The translations under genes were made by a program, and so were the position numbers. Under the pieces are notes generated by a model, which saw only the letters and a list, made by a program, of their open reading frames with translations, was not told the DNA's origin and searched no databases. A DNA stretch of 64,000 bases from Eubacteriales bacterium (GTDB lineage: Bacteria; Bacillota; Clostridia; Peptostreptococcales; Anaerovoracaceae), in NCBI GenBank assembly GCA_028872475.1, contig JAQYMQ010000002.1, positions 1 to 64,000 on the forward strand, written 5' to 3'. Below, piece by piece: positions 52,219 through 61,687 of this stretch. How positions within the stretch are numbered: position 1 is the stretch's first letter; every line of letters starts with the position of its first letter.

Positions 52219-52296
52219 TTTTTTCTCCTTTTCTCTACGCCTTGCACCTAGTCGTCCGCCGGAATATCGAAAAACCAAGTTGCAGGAAATATATAC
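52219..52296 (-). promoter_or_regulatory. Probable S15 autoregulatory leader
   Basis: The 78-nt leader holds GGCGGACGACTAGGTGCAAGG near 52240-52262 and an upstream CCTGCA able to pair with TGCAAGG, giving a possible multi-branched fold next to the ribosome-binding site. It is reminiscent of S15-binding rpsO leaders of Firmicutes; assignment to an Rfam family is not verified. Confidence 0.5.
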
Positions 52297-52302
52297 TAAA
52301 AC

Positions 52303-52331
52303 AGTTTACCATTTATTAGAAGAAAAATCAA
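52303..52331 (-). promoter_or_regulatory. rpsO promoter
   Basis: TTGATT (52326-52331), a 17-bp spacer ending TGG, and TAAACT (52303-52308). Confidence 0.72.
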
Positions 52332-52463
52332 GTTTTAACTATTCTTTTATATTCTCTTATCATCAATATCCATATATTATATAAATTTTTTAAATTTATT
52401 AATAAATAATTCCCTTATATTCGAAATATAATTTGTAAATAATATATATTTATTAAATTAATG

Positions 52464-53849
52464 TTATTTATTCTTTTTATCCTTCTTCCTCTTTGAAGCT
52501 GCCACAGGTATTGATGCCAATGCCAGCAACGCAATTACGTTAGGTAAAACCATCAATTGATTAAACATGTCTGAAAGTTCCCAAACAATATCATTAGATA
52601 AAAATGAACCTAAAACAATAAACCCTATAGCAAGTATCTGATATGGTAAAACAGCCTTTTTACCAAATAGATAAATAACATTTAACTTTCCGAAAAAATT
52701 CCAGCTTAAAATTGTTGAAAACGCAAAGAACAATAAACAAATAGCAATAAAAATTGCTCCAAATGAATTACCAAAAACAACACCGTAAGCTAATTGAGCT
52801 ACATTAGTCTTTACAAAACCATCTTGCATACCAGATGCAAGAGGACCATCACCAGCATAAAGAGTTGACACTACTACTAAAGCAGTCATTGTTACTACAA
52901 CCATTGTATCAATAAATACAGCAATCATAGCCGCAATACCTTGCTTATGAGGATCCTTAACGTTTGCCTGCGCATGAGCGTGAGGAGTAGAACCCATACC
53001 AGCTTCATTTGAAAATAATCCTCTTTTTGCACCCTGACTTATCGCAATCTTAAGTGCATGACCAATACCACCACCAATGATAGCACTTGGGAAAAACGCA
53101 TATTTTATTATCATAGCAAAAGTTTCCGGAACATACTGAGCTCTCATTACTAGAACAATAACTCCAAATAGAAGATATAATGCTGCCATAATCGGAACTA
53201 ACTTCTCTGTAACTGCTGCAATTCTACTTGTACCACCAATGAAAATAAATACTGAAATAATTGCAATCCCAACACCCATTATCCAAGCTGGTATGCCAAA
53301 TGCGTTGGAACAAGCTTCGCCTATTGAATTAGACTGTACCATGGTACCCATAAATCCCAAAGCAAGTGTAATCGCAATCGCGAAGAATGCTGCTAAAACT
53401 TTACCAAACACACCTTTAAAAGCTTTTCTTATGTAATATACAGGTCCACCTAAAACTGTGCCATCATCAGCTATTTCTCTAGTCTCTAGCGCCAATACTG
53501 CTTCTGAATAATTTGTTGCCATACCAAAGAAAGCTATAATCCACATCCAAAAAATTGCACCAGGACCACCTGTTAAAATTGCACCACATGCACCAACAAT
53601 ATTCCCTGTACCGACCTGTGCTGCAATTGCAGTAGTAAGCGCCTGAAACGAACTCATACCACTCTCTTGCTTACCACCTCTTAGCGAAAAATTACCAAAT
53701 ACATGCTTCATGCCTTCGCCAAAACATCTAACCTGCACAAATCTTGTTTTGATAGTAAAAAATAACCCTGTACCTAATAGTAAAATTATCAAAACATAGT
53801 CCGATAGATAAGTATTAATTGTCTGAATAATTGCCAGTAATGATTCCAT
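52464..53849 (-). CDS. AgcS-family sodium:alanine/glycine symporter
   Basis: A 461-aa alanine/glycine:cation symporter. LTTAIAAQVGTGNIVGACGAILTGGPGAIFWMWI and KRGLFSNEAGMGSTPHAHA-type sequence (KRGLFSNEAGMGS) are family signatures. About ten membrane segments are present. The glycine riboswitch and terminator just upstream show that glycine controls it, so glycine is very likely a substrate. In a Stickland fermenter glycine is also an electron acceptor, so uptake would feed energy metabolism. Confidence 0.92.
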   Translation of the reverse strand: MESLLAIIQTINTYLSDYVLIILLLGTGLFFTIKTRFVQVRCFGEGMKHVFGNFSLRGGKQESGMSSFQALTTAIAAQVGTGNIVGACGAILTGGPGAIFWMWIIAFFGMATNYSEAVLALETREIADDGTVLGGPVYYIRKAFKGVFGKVLAAFFAIAITLALGFMGTMVQSNSIGEACSNAFGIPAWIMGVGIAIISVFIFIGGTSRIAAVTEKLVPIMAALYLLFGVIVLVMRAQYVPETFAMIIKYAFFPSAIIGGGIGHALKIAISQGAKRGLFSNEAGMGSTPHAHAQANVKDPHKQGIAAMIAVFIDTMVVVTMTALVVVSTLYAGDGPLASGMQDGFVKTNVAQLAYGVVFGNSFGAIFIAICLLFFAFSTILSWNFFGKLNVIYLFGKKAVLPYQILAIGFIVLGSFLSNDIVWELSDMFNQLMVLPNVIALLALASIPVAASKRKKDKKNK

Positions 53850-53878
53850 TTTTGCCTCCTTTAATCAACAACGACAAT

Positions 53879-53906
53879 AAAAAATACTACTAGTAAAATA
53901 GTAGTA
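53879..53906 (-). terminator. Riboswitch expression-platform terminator
   Basis: A perfect 8-bp stem TACTACTA/TAGTAGTA with a 6-nt loop followed by TTTTTT on the minus strand, between the glycine aptamer and the AgcS start. It shows transcriptional control. Confidence 0.85.
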
Positions 53907-53944
53907 ACTCTAGAAAACAAAACATAAACAATTATTTTTGATTG

Positions 53945-54068
53945 CATTCTGTCCTTTTGCCTGAGAGATTCGGAATTTATTCCTTGCACCTTCGGCACTC
54001 AATTTAATGAGATTCTCCAGAGTTTCCTCCACTTCCGGTCTCTTTCAATTCCGAAAGTTTCATTGGAA
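53945..54068 (-). promoter_or_regulatory. Glycine riboswitch
   Basis: On the minus strand the conserved glycine-aptamer blocks appear in order: AACTCTGGAGAATCTC, GTGCCGAAGGTGCAAGG and AATCTCTCAGGCAAAAGGAC. Only one full aptamer is visible. A short AATTCC/GGAATT hairpin (about 54047-54070) stands where a first aptamer would normally be, so this looks like a singlet. Whether glycine turns the gene on or off cannot be told without folding the competing structures. Confidence 0.92.
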
Positions 54069-54100
54069 TTTATTAAATTATAATAAATAACGTTAGGGGT

Positions 54101-54129
54101 ATTATTACATATCATCGATAGTATGTCAA
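54101..54129 (-). promoter_or_regulatory. Promoter of the riboswitch-AgcS unit
   Basis: TTGACA (54124-54129), a 17-bp spacer and AATAAT (54101-54106). Confidence 0.75.
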
Positions 54130-54151
54130 CATTATATATCTATATAAAATA

Positions 54152-54188
54152 AAAAATGTTCCCTATCTAATTAGTAGAGAACATTTTT
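54152..54188 (-). terminator. Terminator of the 680-aa surface protein gene
   Basis: A 10-bp stem (AAAAATGTTC/GAACATTTTT) with an inner CTA/TAG helix, followed on the minus strand by T-rich sequence, 25 nt past the stop. Confidence 0.82.
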
Positions 54189-54212
54189 AAATACAATATT
54201 ATTAATAATTTA

Positions 54213-56255
54213 TTAATTATGTCTTCTTCTAAGAGCAAATACTAATATAGATGCAGCTAGTAATGTTACAACATACTCCATAACATCGCTTTCATCACCT
54301 GTCTTAACTCCCTTTGTCTTGATCACAGGCTTGTTTGTAGGCTTCTTAGGATCTTTTGTCTTATCAACTATAGGTTTCTCTGGAGTTTTTTCATCCGCTA
54401 TATAAACCCATTCACCAACTAAAACTAAATCATCATCCGCAATACTAGGATTTTCTGAAAGTTCAACTAAGTTATTATTTTCATCATTCTTATGCCAAGC
54501 CTTAAATTTCCAAATACCACCGTCAACCTTAACATCATCAAATTTTGGCAAAGTGATTTCTTCACCTTTGAGTATACCAAATTCATCCTGTGGTTGCTTT
54601 GCTATAACTTCTGCAGGTAAATCAATATTCTCCGTACCACTAATAAATGTATAGATTACATTATATTTTTTTTCTAAATAACTAAGTTCTAATTTATTAG
54701 AAGACTCTAATGAATTAATAGCTGTATCAGATTTTAAAGGTAATGTAATCCCCCATTGACTAACTGTTCCAGCTGATACTACAACATGACCTGCTATACT
54801 TCCTGAAATTTTTAACGTAGCCTCCGCTTCTGTGTCAGCCAATTCTTTTGCTTTAACATCTGAAACCCTAATTACAGAAGCATTATATTCTTTTTCACTT
54901 AATCCAGGTTGCAATGTCTTTAAATCTGTTTTTGAAATAGCTCTCAAAGTCATATTCCTTGTAATTGCTTCCGGAATAGTTTCATCACCACTTGTTACAA
55001 CATCCTTTTCTTTGATTTTTTCCTGATCGCCTTCTCTTAGAACAACACGAACTGTAATATCCCTATTACCTTTTGTTTCTACACCAAATGTCACTTTTTC
55101 ACTTGTAGAATTTACCAATGTTTTAAAACTATTTGTGTCATTCCCCAAAGCACTTCCGTCAGTAGGATTTAATACATTTAACTTTTCTTTATTCGCACCA
55201 AACACATAAAGTGGTCTCCATGAATGCCCTGCGAACTCTAAATATAATTTATCTGGCACTATTATATCACCATCTAAGTTAATTTTTAAATCTACATATG
55301 TATAATCAGCAGCTTTACCATCTTCAGTTCCAAAAGTTCCATTCTTATACCTAGTGTTATAGTCAAAACTTAAAATTGGACGCAAAGCATTGCTACCTAC
55401 TGGATTTCTATAAACTAGCATAGCTACAGTTTTATTCATTTCAAATACAGCATTTAAGACTACTTCATTTATATTATCTATATCATCCTTTTTCTCATAT
55501 ACATCAACGATTTTCTTGATGCCTTCTTTATCTGTCTCTTCAAATAAAGTTGTGTCTGGCAAAGTATCTTCTCCAGATATATCATGATTTATTGTTAGTT
55601 TATTATCATTAATTATGCCTTTAAATTGATCTACGTTAATCAATCCAATAAGATTCCAAGCAGAACCTGGAAACGGGGTGTTAGGTTCATTTAAACTAAA
55701 ATATACTCCATACAGCTTAGCATCTGCAGGTATCCCATTTGGAAAAGCTTTTTCAATTGTATCTTCTTGACCAAAAAGTCTAGCCCCTTCCGCTAATTTA
55801 CCATTTTCAACAGGCGGTTTATCTGACCATCCAAGAAATGTTTTAGCTAAACCTCGCAACAATCCATCATTAGCTTTTGGCGCTCCCAACTTATCTGTAG
55901 CAACACTAAAATTTTTAACTGTATCCTCTTTTTTTGAAGATTCACCAACCCACTGTCCCACAAAAGTTACAGTTCCTTCGTAATTAGGAGTTGCTTCTCT
56001 TGTCATCGGTGCTGCTGCTTCTTTTTTAACTTCAGTAGCTTCTTTCTCTACAACTGACTTATCTAATTCACCATTTTTATCTTCTGTCAATTTCATCGAA
56101 TCTTCAGTGGGATTAGCTGTTTCCTTTGGTGCTTCAACATCTGTAACTTCCTCTATAACATTTTCATTGTTTGCCCATACACTTACATTTGATAATCCTA
56201 AGCTGACAAATAATGCTAATACCAATGAAAAAGCCAATATTTTCTTCTTTATCAT
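54213..56255 (-). CDS. Wall-anchored surface protein, 680 aa, non-canonical sorting signal
   Basis: An exported protein with a signal peptide (1-28, ending VWA), an acidic Glu/Thr-rich stretch (30-90), an InlB-repeat-like segment (about 95-195, VTFVGQWVGES...TFLGWSD), a central domain I do not recognise (200-520), a second InlB-like part near 555-630 (FKAWHKNDENNN...VGEW), and a Pro/Lys linker. The C-terminus is VKTGDES, a membrane segment (VVTLLAASILVFAL) and RRRHN. This is the plan of a sortase substrate, but LPxTG is replaced by GVKTG. AAGGAGG precedes the ATG. It may act in adhesion; the partner gene lies upstream. Confidence 0.82.
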   Translation of the reverse strand: MIKKKILAFSLVLALFVSLGLSNVSVWANNENVIEEVTDVEAPKETANPTEDSMKLTEDKNGELDKSVVEKEATEVKKEAAAPMTREATPNYEGTVTFVGQWVGESSKKEDTVKNFSVATDKLGAPKANDGLLRGLAKTFLGWSDKPPVENGKLAEGARLFGQEDTIEKAFPNGIPADAKLYGVYFSLNEPNTPFPGSAWNLIGLINVDQFKGIINDNKLTINHDISGEDTLPDTTLFEETDKEGIKKIVDVYEKKDDIDNINEVVLNAVFEMNKTVAMLVYRNPVGSNALRPILSFDYNTRYKNGTFGTEDGKAADYTYVDLKINLDGDIIVPDKLYLEFAGHSWRPLYVFGANKEKLNVLNPTDGSALGNDTNSFKTLVNSTSEKVTFGVETKGNRDITVRVVLREGDQEKIKEKDVVTSGDETIPEAITRNMTLRAISKTDLKTLQPGLSEKEYNASVIRVSDVKAKELADTEAEATLKISGSIAGHVVVSAGTVSQWGITLPLKSDTAINSLESSNKLELSYLEKKYNVIYTFISGTENIDLPAEVIAKQPQDEFGILKGEEITLPKFDDVKVDGGIWKFKAWHKNDENNNLVELSENPSIADDDLVLVGEWVYIADEKTPEKPIVDKTKDPKKPTNKPVIKTKGVKTGDESDVMEYVVTLLAASILVFALRRRHN

Positions 56256-56290
56256 AATTCCTCCTTATAAGTAATATATTTATCAATTTT

Positions 56291-56319
56291 ATGATACACA
56301 GATTAATACGAAATAACAA
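56291..56319 (-). promoter_or_regulatory. Promoter of the 680-aa surface protein with tandem 11-bp repeat
   Basis: TTGTTA (56314-56319), a 17-bp spacer and TATCAT (56291-56296). The -35 lies in a tandem 11-bp repeat (GAAATAACAAC at 56310-56320 and 56321-56331 on the plus strand), giving a second TTGTTA 11 bp upstream. Confidence 0.55.
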
Positions 56320-56369
56320 CGAAATAACAACCAAATATACTAGTTTAACACAATTCACTGTATATTATT

Positions 56370-59300
56370 CTATCTTTCTCTTTTTAATCTTAATAGAAAT
56401 ATACTCAATAGAGAAATTACCATTATTAATAAATATGTATTCATATTAGACTCATCATTTGTATTAGGTATATTCTTGTCTACACCTGGTTTACCTTTTT
56501 CAGTAGTAGTTTTAGGATCTTTTGGTATTACTTTATGTGTATTAGTTACAATAAATCCTTCTGTCATATCACCATCAACTTTAGAATCATAATTTTTAAC
56601 TGACTGTTCTCTAACAGTATATTTGATTTCTTTACCTTGTTTATATTTATCTAAGCCTTCAATACGTTTTGACCAGTTATCTTTTTTACTAATAATATAT
56701 TCACCTATATTTTCATCATCTGCAAATAAGTACACTATAATGCTTTCAGGTCTTAACTTGTCGGCATCATTTTGATCTTTCCAAATCTTAGCAATATCAA
56801 TATTTATCTTTTCAATTTGGTGTGTATTAGTAATATTATAATTTTCGTATGCAGCGGTATAACTAGGCACAGCTTTTTCTACTACTGTATAGTTAATAAG
56901 TCTTCCATTTGCATATTTGTCAACTTCCTTGAAGCTGTATAACCATTCACCATTGTCATTTTCTCTAACAGTAACTGTATCGACAATAATATCGCCATTC
57001 ATTAGGTAAACAATAATTGATGTTGGTCTCTTTCCATCTTGATTATTATTGTCATTCCATGTCTTTTGTCCAGAAATAATCATCTTTTCTGGCGTATAAG
57101 AATTTGTAATCTTATATGAATCTACACTAGATACATAGTCATCCAAACCTTGACTATCTTCCCTTATTGTATAAACAATCTTTTTACCATTTTTATATAC
57201 AGGTAGAGATTTAAATGAAGCTTTCCATACTCCATTTCCATTGTCACTGATTGTTATAGTTTTATTAGTATCAACTTCATCGGCTACCAATATTACTTTT
57301 ATAGATGCTGGTCTCTTTCCATCTTGGTTATTTGCATCATTCCAAATTTTCTCAACCTCTATATCCATTGTTTTTGGCGTGTAACTATTAGTTAATGTAA
57401 ATCCATCTACTACACTGCCTTTAATCATCTTAGTATATTCTTTTGATGACATTGTTTCATCAACCGTATATGCAATTTCTTGACCATTAGCATACTTTGG
57501 CAAATTAGTAAAAGTATATGTCCAATTTTCATTTTTAGTCAAAACATGCTCACTAACAGTATTATCACCATTTTTCAACAGTACATTTATAGAATCAGGT
57601 CTTATACCATCCTGATTTTCTGCATCATTCCATACTTTATTAACCTTAACTGTAGTTAACTCCGGATTTCGAGTATTTGTTATTGTTGCTGTAGCCTTTG
57701 ATGAATCATTAGCATCAAACTTTATAGGTGTAATAACTGGATCATTATATCTATTGACTTTTGTTTCAGTAAGTGAATAGTTAATATCTTTACCATCATC
57801 AGTTTTCAATAATAAATCATTAAATGTATATTCCCATGCGTCAGTTTTTGTTATTGATACTGAGGATTGTTTTACAATATCGTTACCAACTTTACCTACT
57901 AATGTTACATTTACAGAATCTGGTCTAAATCCTTCTATATTTCCCTCATCTTGCCAAATCTTATTAACTTTAAGGTTAAATTTATTTATCTTTGTATTTG
58001 TAATTATAAATTTACCTAGTTCAACTCCAGTATTCTGAGCCTCTAATTGACTTGTACTCAACAATCCATCTTTGGCATTTGGCGATATTTCAGTTTTGAA
58101 ACCTTCTAAAGCATCTTCTGTAACAGTATATTTGATAGGTTTTGATTCACTATTAAACACAGCTTTATCTTCAAATACACCTTTCCAATTTTTATTAGCA
58201 TCAGAAGCATTACCGTCTAAAGTAATAGTGTCCACCTTAATTCCATCAGCAAGTAAGTTAATCTTAACAGGCTGTTTTTCATTTTCTTTCGTATCAACCC
58301 ATACTTTTTCAACCGGAATGTCAATAGACTGAATCCAACCCGCATAAGTATTTATAATATATGGGCTAACAATACTTGTAATATTGCCATTTTCTTGCTT
58401 TGTAAACTTAACATTATTAAAATCAATCAAATGTTGTTTAACATTCGCTGGCTGATGTATATTTTGAATACCGTTTTCATTATTCGTAGTAATTGCTACA
58501 GCTTCATTTGTAGAAGCTACATTATAATACCATCCTGAGAACATATAATCGTTTCTCACTGGTTTTTCCGTCAATTCTGTCATCTGCTTTGGCGTAGACC
58601 ATGGCGCACTAGAACTGTATATTACGTACAACTGCTCTTTTTTATCGTTGCTTGTTTCAAATTTGGCAGGTTTTGTATCGGTTCCATTAGAGTGATATAC
58701 CATCTTAGCTCTTTGACCTAAAACAATATTTTTAACATCAGGATCTAAAACATAATCCCACGCTCCAACACCTTTATGATCATCATACTCTGATATTGTT
58801 TGGCTTGTATCTTTTGAATCATAATGCAAAAACTTCGCATCACTCTCATTAGGAGTATAATTATCTGTTCCTTTTGCCACCACATAGCCTATATGTCTTT
58901 CCATAGGTTCATTAAATTTAGGATGTAATGGATATACTGGATTATTAACGGTATCCGCAGGTTGCGATTTTGGTTTTTCACTAATTGATACATTAATTCT
59001 ATTTGTCAAAGAGCCTGTTAATAAAATAGCTGACTGTCCATCTAAAACTCTGACATCTCCTCCATCCATAACAGCTCTAGGTGTTATAATTACATCTTTT
59101 ACCGCATAGATATTAGCTCCCGCTTTTTCTTCTGTATTATATACATGCTGATTTAAATTAGAATAATCACCTTTTACATTGCCAGATAAGACTGCATTGT
59201 CTATCTTTAAATATCCATCATTTAGTATTCCACCAGCCATACTATAAGCCTTGTTATTAATTATGTGAGCAGCACCAGTAGACTCTGTTCCTGTAACAGT

Positions 59301-60824
59301 TAAACTACCTTCATTATATATTCCTGCCCCTGTAGATGAATACTGTGAACTAGAAATTTCACCGCCTTCTATAAGGACTTTATTTCCTGCGCCATTATAT
59401 ATTCCACCACCATAAGCTGTATTACTAAAAGAATATACAACATTATTTGTTATATTAGATTTTCTTATTGTTAAATCAACAGATGATGCCGGTATATTAC
59501 CATTTTGTAAACCCTTACCAATCTGTGTATTTAAAGCTATACCACCACCAGAGATTTCAGCAGTAAAATTATTAATAGTTGTGTCCTCAATTAAAGCTTT
59601 AACTGAAGAATGATCATAAAAAACGATAGCGCCACCATATTTTGCTGTTTTATTTGCCCCAGTAGCATTCCAACCTATCCCGCTACCTTGCAACATAGAT
59701 TTCTTAAGATTGAAAGTACCACCTCCTACTACCTGAATAAGACCACCAGATTCAATAACATATGAACCTTTCCCTGTAGCAAATGATGACTCAATAATAT
59801 CTAAATTAGAATTTTGTGATGTAATAGCACCACCTGCAACGCCATAAGCTCCCTTGTTGTCAGCTACCTTAAAATCTGAATTTTTAATAGTTCCCTTAGA
59901 CCCTTCATATTTAATAGCGCCACCTGTATTAAATGGACCAGTTATTACAAAGCTAGTACCATAAATATTAGCAACTGATTCCGTCGCTTCAATACTGCCG
60001 CCTTGCAATCCACCATTATCACTCCAATGTCCTAGATAATTACCATCGAATAATGTAGTATTTTTATCTATTACAGATTCATCATTTATATTTAAAATCG
60101 AATTGTTTTCAAGCTTTATGGCACCGCCTTCTCCATTGACACCATAACCACCTTCAATCATACCAGTATGATTCTTAATAAATTTACTCCCTTTGATATT
60201 AATTATAGAACCACTAGACATAATTGCCCCTCCATGAGGTGCTAAAATTAAATCAAGTGTTGAAGTAATTTCCTGTTTTGGCGTTTCTTTTTTTGTTGAG
60301 TTATTTTCAAATACAGTATTGTCAATGTTAATATTTGCCGATAATGCTAGTATAGAACCACCTGAATAATTTTGCTTATTTGTTCCTGACTCAATCTTTT
60401 TCTTAAATTTATCTGTACTTCCATTTATCAAAGTACACCCATTTAGTTCAATTGTAGAATCATGGTTAGCAATAATATGTCTCCCTAAATCTGCACCATC
60501 TAATACAGTATTATTAATTGTCAAATTCTTCCCATTATTAACAACGAACATACTCTCTACATCTTCATTAGCAATAGTAAGTTTTTTACCACTAGCAGAA
60601 GTGATTAACTTATTTGAAGACACTGTCAATTTCTCTTCAATATTTATATTTGTGGCAATATGAATACTGTTTACTGAATCATTTTGTATTGCTGCTTTTA
60701 ACTCTGCAAATGTGGTAACATTAACATCAGCTGCATTAGCGACATTACAAAAAATAAAAACAGAAAGAAGTATTGTAAAACTCAAGCAGATTGCAATACC
60801 CTTTCCTTTTAGAAGATTTCCCAT
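56370..60824 (-). CDS. Large adhesin: beta-helix plus six Cna_B repeats
   Basis: A 1484-aa exported protein. After a signal peptide (1-32, ending ANA), residues about 35-640 form a right-handed beta-helix-like domain with many GGAI/GGGI turns. An InlB-like segment (about 720-800, NDYMFSGWYYN) follows, then six Cna_B-type repeats starting near 836, 951, 1060, 1156, 1254 and 1344. Each opens with a K-x-W-x-D type motif (VNKVWND, GQKTWND) and ends at TN; the Lys, Glu and Asn residues would form intramolecular isopeptide bonds. The C-terminus is IPNTNDES, a membrane segment and RLKRER, a variant sorting signal. GGGAGG precedes the ATG. It probably mediates adhesion. Confidence 0.88.
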   Translation of the reverse strand: MGNLLKGKGIAICLSFTILLSVFIFCNVANAADVNVTTFAELKAAIQNDSVNSIHIATNINIEEKLTVSSNKLITSASGKKLTIANEDVESMFVVNNGKNLTINNTVLDGADLGRHIIANHDSTIELNGCTLINGSTDKFKKKIESGTNKQNYSGGSILALSANINIDNTVFENNSTKKETPKQEITSTLDLILAPHGGAIMSSGSIINIKGSKFIKNHTGMIEGGYGVNGEGGAIKLENNSILNINDESVIDKNTTLFDGNYLGHWSDNGGLQGGSIEATESVANIYGTSFVITGPFNTGGAIKYEGSKGTIKNSDFKVADNKGAYGVAGGAITSQNSNLDIIESSFATGKGSYVIESGGLIQVVGGGTFNLKKSMLQGSGIGWNATGANKTAKYGGAIVFYDHSSVKALIEDTTINNFTAEISGGGIALNTQIGKGLQNGNIPASSVDLTIRKSNITNNVVYSFSNTAYGGGIYNGAGNKVLIEGGEISSSQYSSTGAGIYNEGSLTVTGTESTGAAHIINNKAYSMAGGILNDGYLKIDNAVLSGNVKGDYSNLNQHVYNTEEKAGANIYAVKDVIITPRAVMDGGDVRVLDGQSAILLTGSLTNRINVSISEKPKSQPADTVNNPVYPLHPKFNEPMERHIGYVVAKGTDNYTPNESDAKFLHYDSKDTSQTISEYDDHKGVGAWDYVLDPDVKNIVLGQRAKMVYHSNGTDTKPAKFETSNDKKEQLYVIYSSSAPWSTPKQMTELTEKPVRNDYMFSGWYYNVASTNEAVAITTNNENGIQNIHQPANVKQHLIDFNNVKFTKQENGNITSIVSPYIINTYAGWIQSIDIPVEKVWVDTKENEKQPVKINLLADGIKVDTITLDGNASDANKNWKGVFEDKAVFNSESKPIKYTVTEDALEGFKTEISPNAKDGLLSTSQLEAQNTGVELGKFIITNTKINKFNLKVNKIWQDEGNIEGFRPDSVNVTLVGKVGNDIVKQSSVSITKTDAWEYTFNDLLLKTDDGKDINYSLTETKVNRYNDPVITPIKFDANDSSKATATITNTRNPELTTVKVNKVWNDAENQDGIRPDSINVLLKNGDNTVSEHVLTKNENWTYTFTNLPKYANGQEIAYTVDETMSSKEYTKMIKGSVVDGFTLTNSYTPKTMDIEVEKIWNDANNQDGKRPASIKVILVADEVDTNKTITISDNGNGVWKASFKSLPVYKNGKKIVYTIREDSQGLDDYVSSVDSYKITNSYTPEKMIISGQKTWNDNNNQDGKRPTSIIVYLMNGDIIVDTVTVRENDNGEWLYSFKEVDKYANGRLINYTVVEKAVPSYTAAYENYNITNTHQIEKINIDIAKIWKDQNDADKLRPESIIVYLFADDENIGEYIISKKDNWSKRIEGLDKYKQGKEIKYTVREQSVKNYDSKVDGDMTEGFIVTNTHKVIPKDPKTTTEKGKPGVDKNIPNTNDESNMNTYLLIMVISLLSIFLLRLKRER

Positions 60825-60853
60825 TAATCTTCCTCCCTTCTATAAAATAACTA

Positions 60854-60899
60854 AACAATATATATTACATAATTAACAATATATATTACATAATTAACA
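60854..60899. repeat. 21-bp tandem repeat in the adhesin leader
   Basis: Two exact 21-bp copies (60854-60874, 60875-60895; each starts AACAATATATATTACATAAT) plus four bases of a third. It lies 30-75 bp before the adhesin ATG, between promoter and ribosome-binding site. Confidence 0.85.
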
Positions 60900-60963
60900 T
60901 CTATAAATCATCATTTTTAAAAACCTTAAATACATTTATTTGCATATAATTATACAATATATT

Positions 60964-60991
60964 ATTATATAAGATATTTGTATAATTACAA
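60964..60991 (-). promoter_or_regulatory. Candidate adhesin promoter
   Basis: TTGTAA (60986-60991), a 16-bp spacer and a perfect TATAAT (60964-60969) on the minus strand, giving a leader of about 130 nt. The region is very AT-rich. Confidence 0.5.
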
Positions 60992-61004
60992 TATTTTTAA
61001 CACT

Positions 61005-61586
61005 TTAATACAATAAAATATCCAAAATTTTGTATAAATCTTCAATTTCTAAGTTGTTTGATAAAACTAAACTTCCTTTTTGTATTTTTTCTTGGTCGCT
61101 AAGTTGATTTTCCATTCTAGCTTTTACTTCTTCTGCTGAAACATTATCCCTTTTTGCAACCCTTTCTATTCTTTTTTCTTCATTTGCTACAACGACCCAA
61201 ATTTCATCACACTTTTCATCTAATCCTGTTTCAAAAAGTAGAGGGACATCAAGAAATATTTTTTCTTCACCACTTCTTTTGAACTCATCAATCTTTATAT
61301 CAATATTACTGATTATTTCTGGATGAATAATATTATTTAACTCATCTAATTTTTCCACATAATTAAAAACAATATCCGCAATCTTCTTGCGATCTATAGC
61401 TCCATCTGATGATAAAATATCTTCGCCAAACTTCTTAATAACATTTTCCTTTACTGTAAGATTATTATCCATAATCTCCTTAGATATTTTGTCAGCATCA
61501 ATTATCTTAAATCCCTTATCACTAATATATTTAGATACTGTAGATTTACCACTACCGATTCCACCTGTTAATCCTATAATTTCCAC
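61005..61586 (-). CDS. coaE: Dephospho-CoA kinase
   Basis: A 193-aa CoaE. EIIGLTGGIGSGKSTVSKYI is the P-loop at the N-terminus, DADKIS follows, and LDVPLLFETGLDEKCDEIWVV is diagnostic. It makes CoA from dephospho-CoA and ATP. The start codon is GTG (61584-61586) with an AGAGG site 7 nt upstream. It follows polA by about 100 bp, a frequent pairing in Firmicutes. Confidence 0.95.
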   Translation of the reverse strand: MEIIGLTGGIGSGKSTVSKYISDKGFKIIDADKISKEIMDNNLTVKENVIKKFGEDILSSDGAIDRKKIADIVFNYVEKLDELNNIIHPEIISNIDIKIDEFKRSGEEKIFLDVPLLFETGLDEKCDEIWVVVANEEKRIERVAKRDNVSAEEVKARMENQLSDQEKIQKGSLVLSNNLEIEDLYKILDILLY

Positions 61587-61687
61587 AACTTTACCTCTTT
61601 TCTATCACACAACTATTACTCATATATAAGCAAAAAATCACTGATTCACTATAATAATTAATTCTCCAATTAATTCCCAGATAATCA

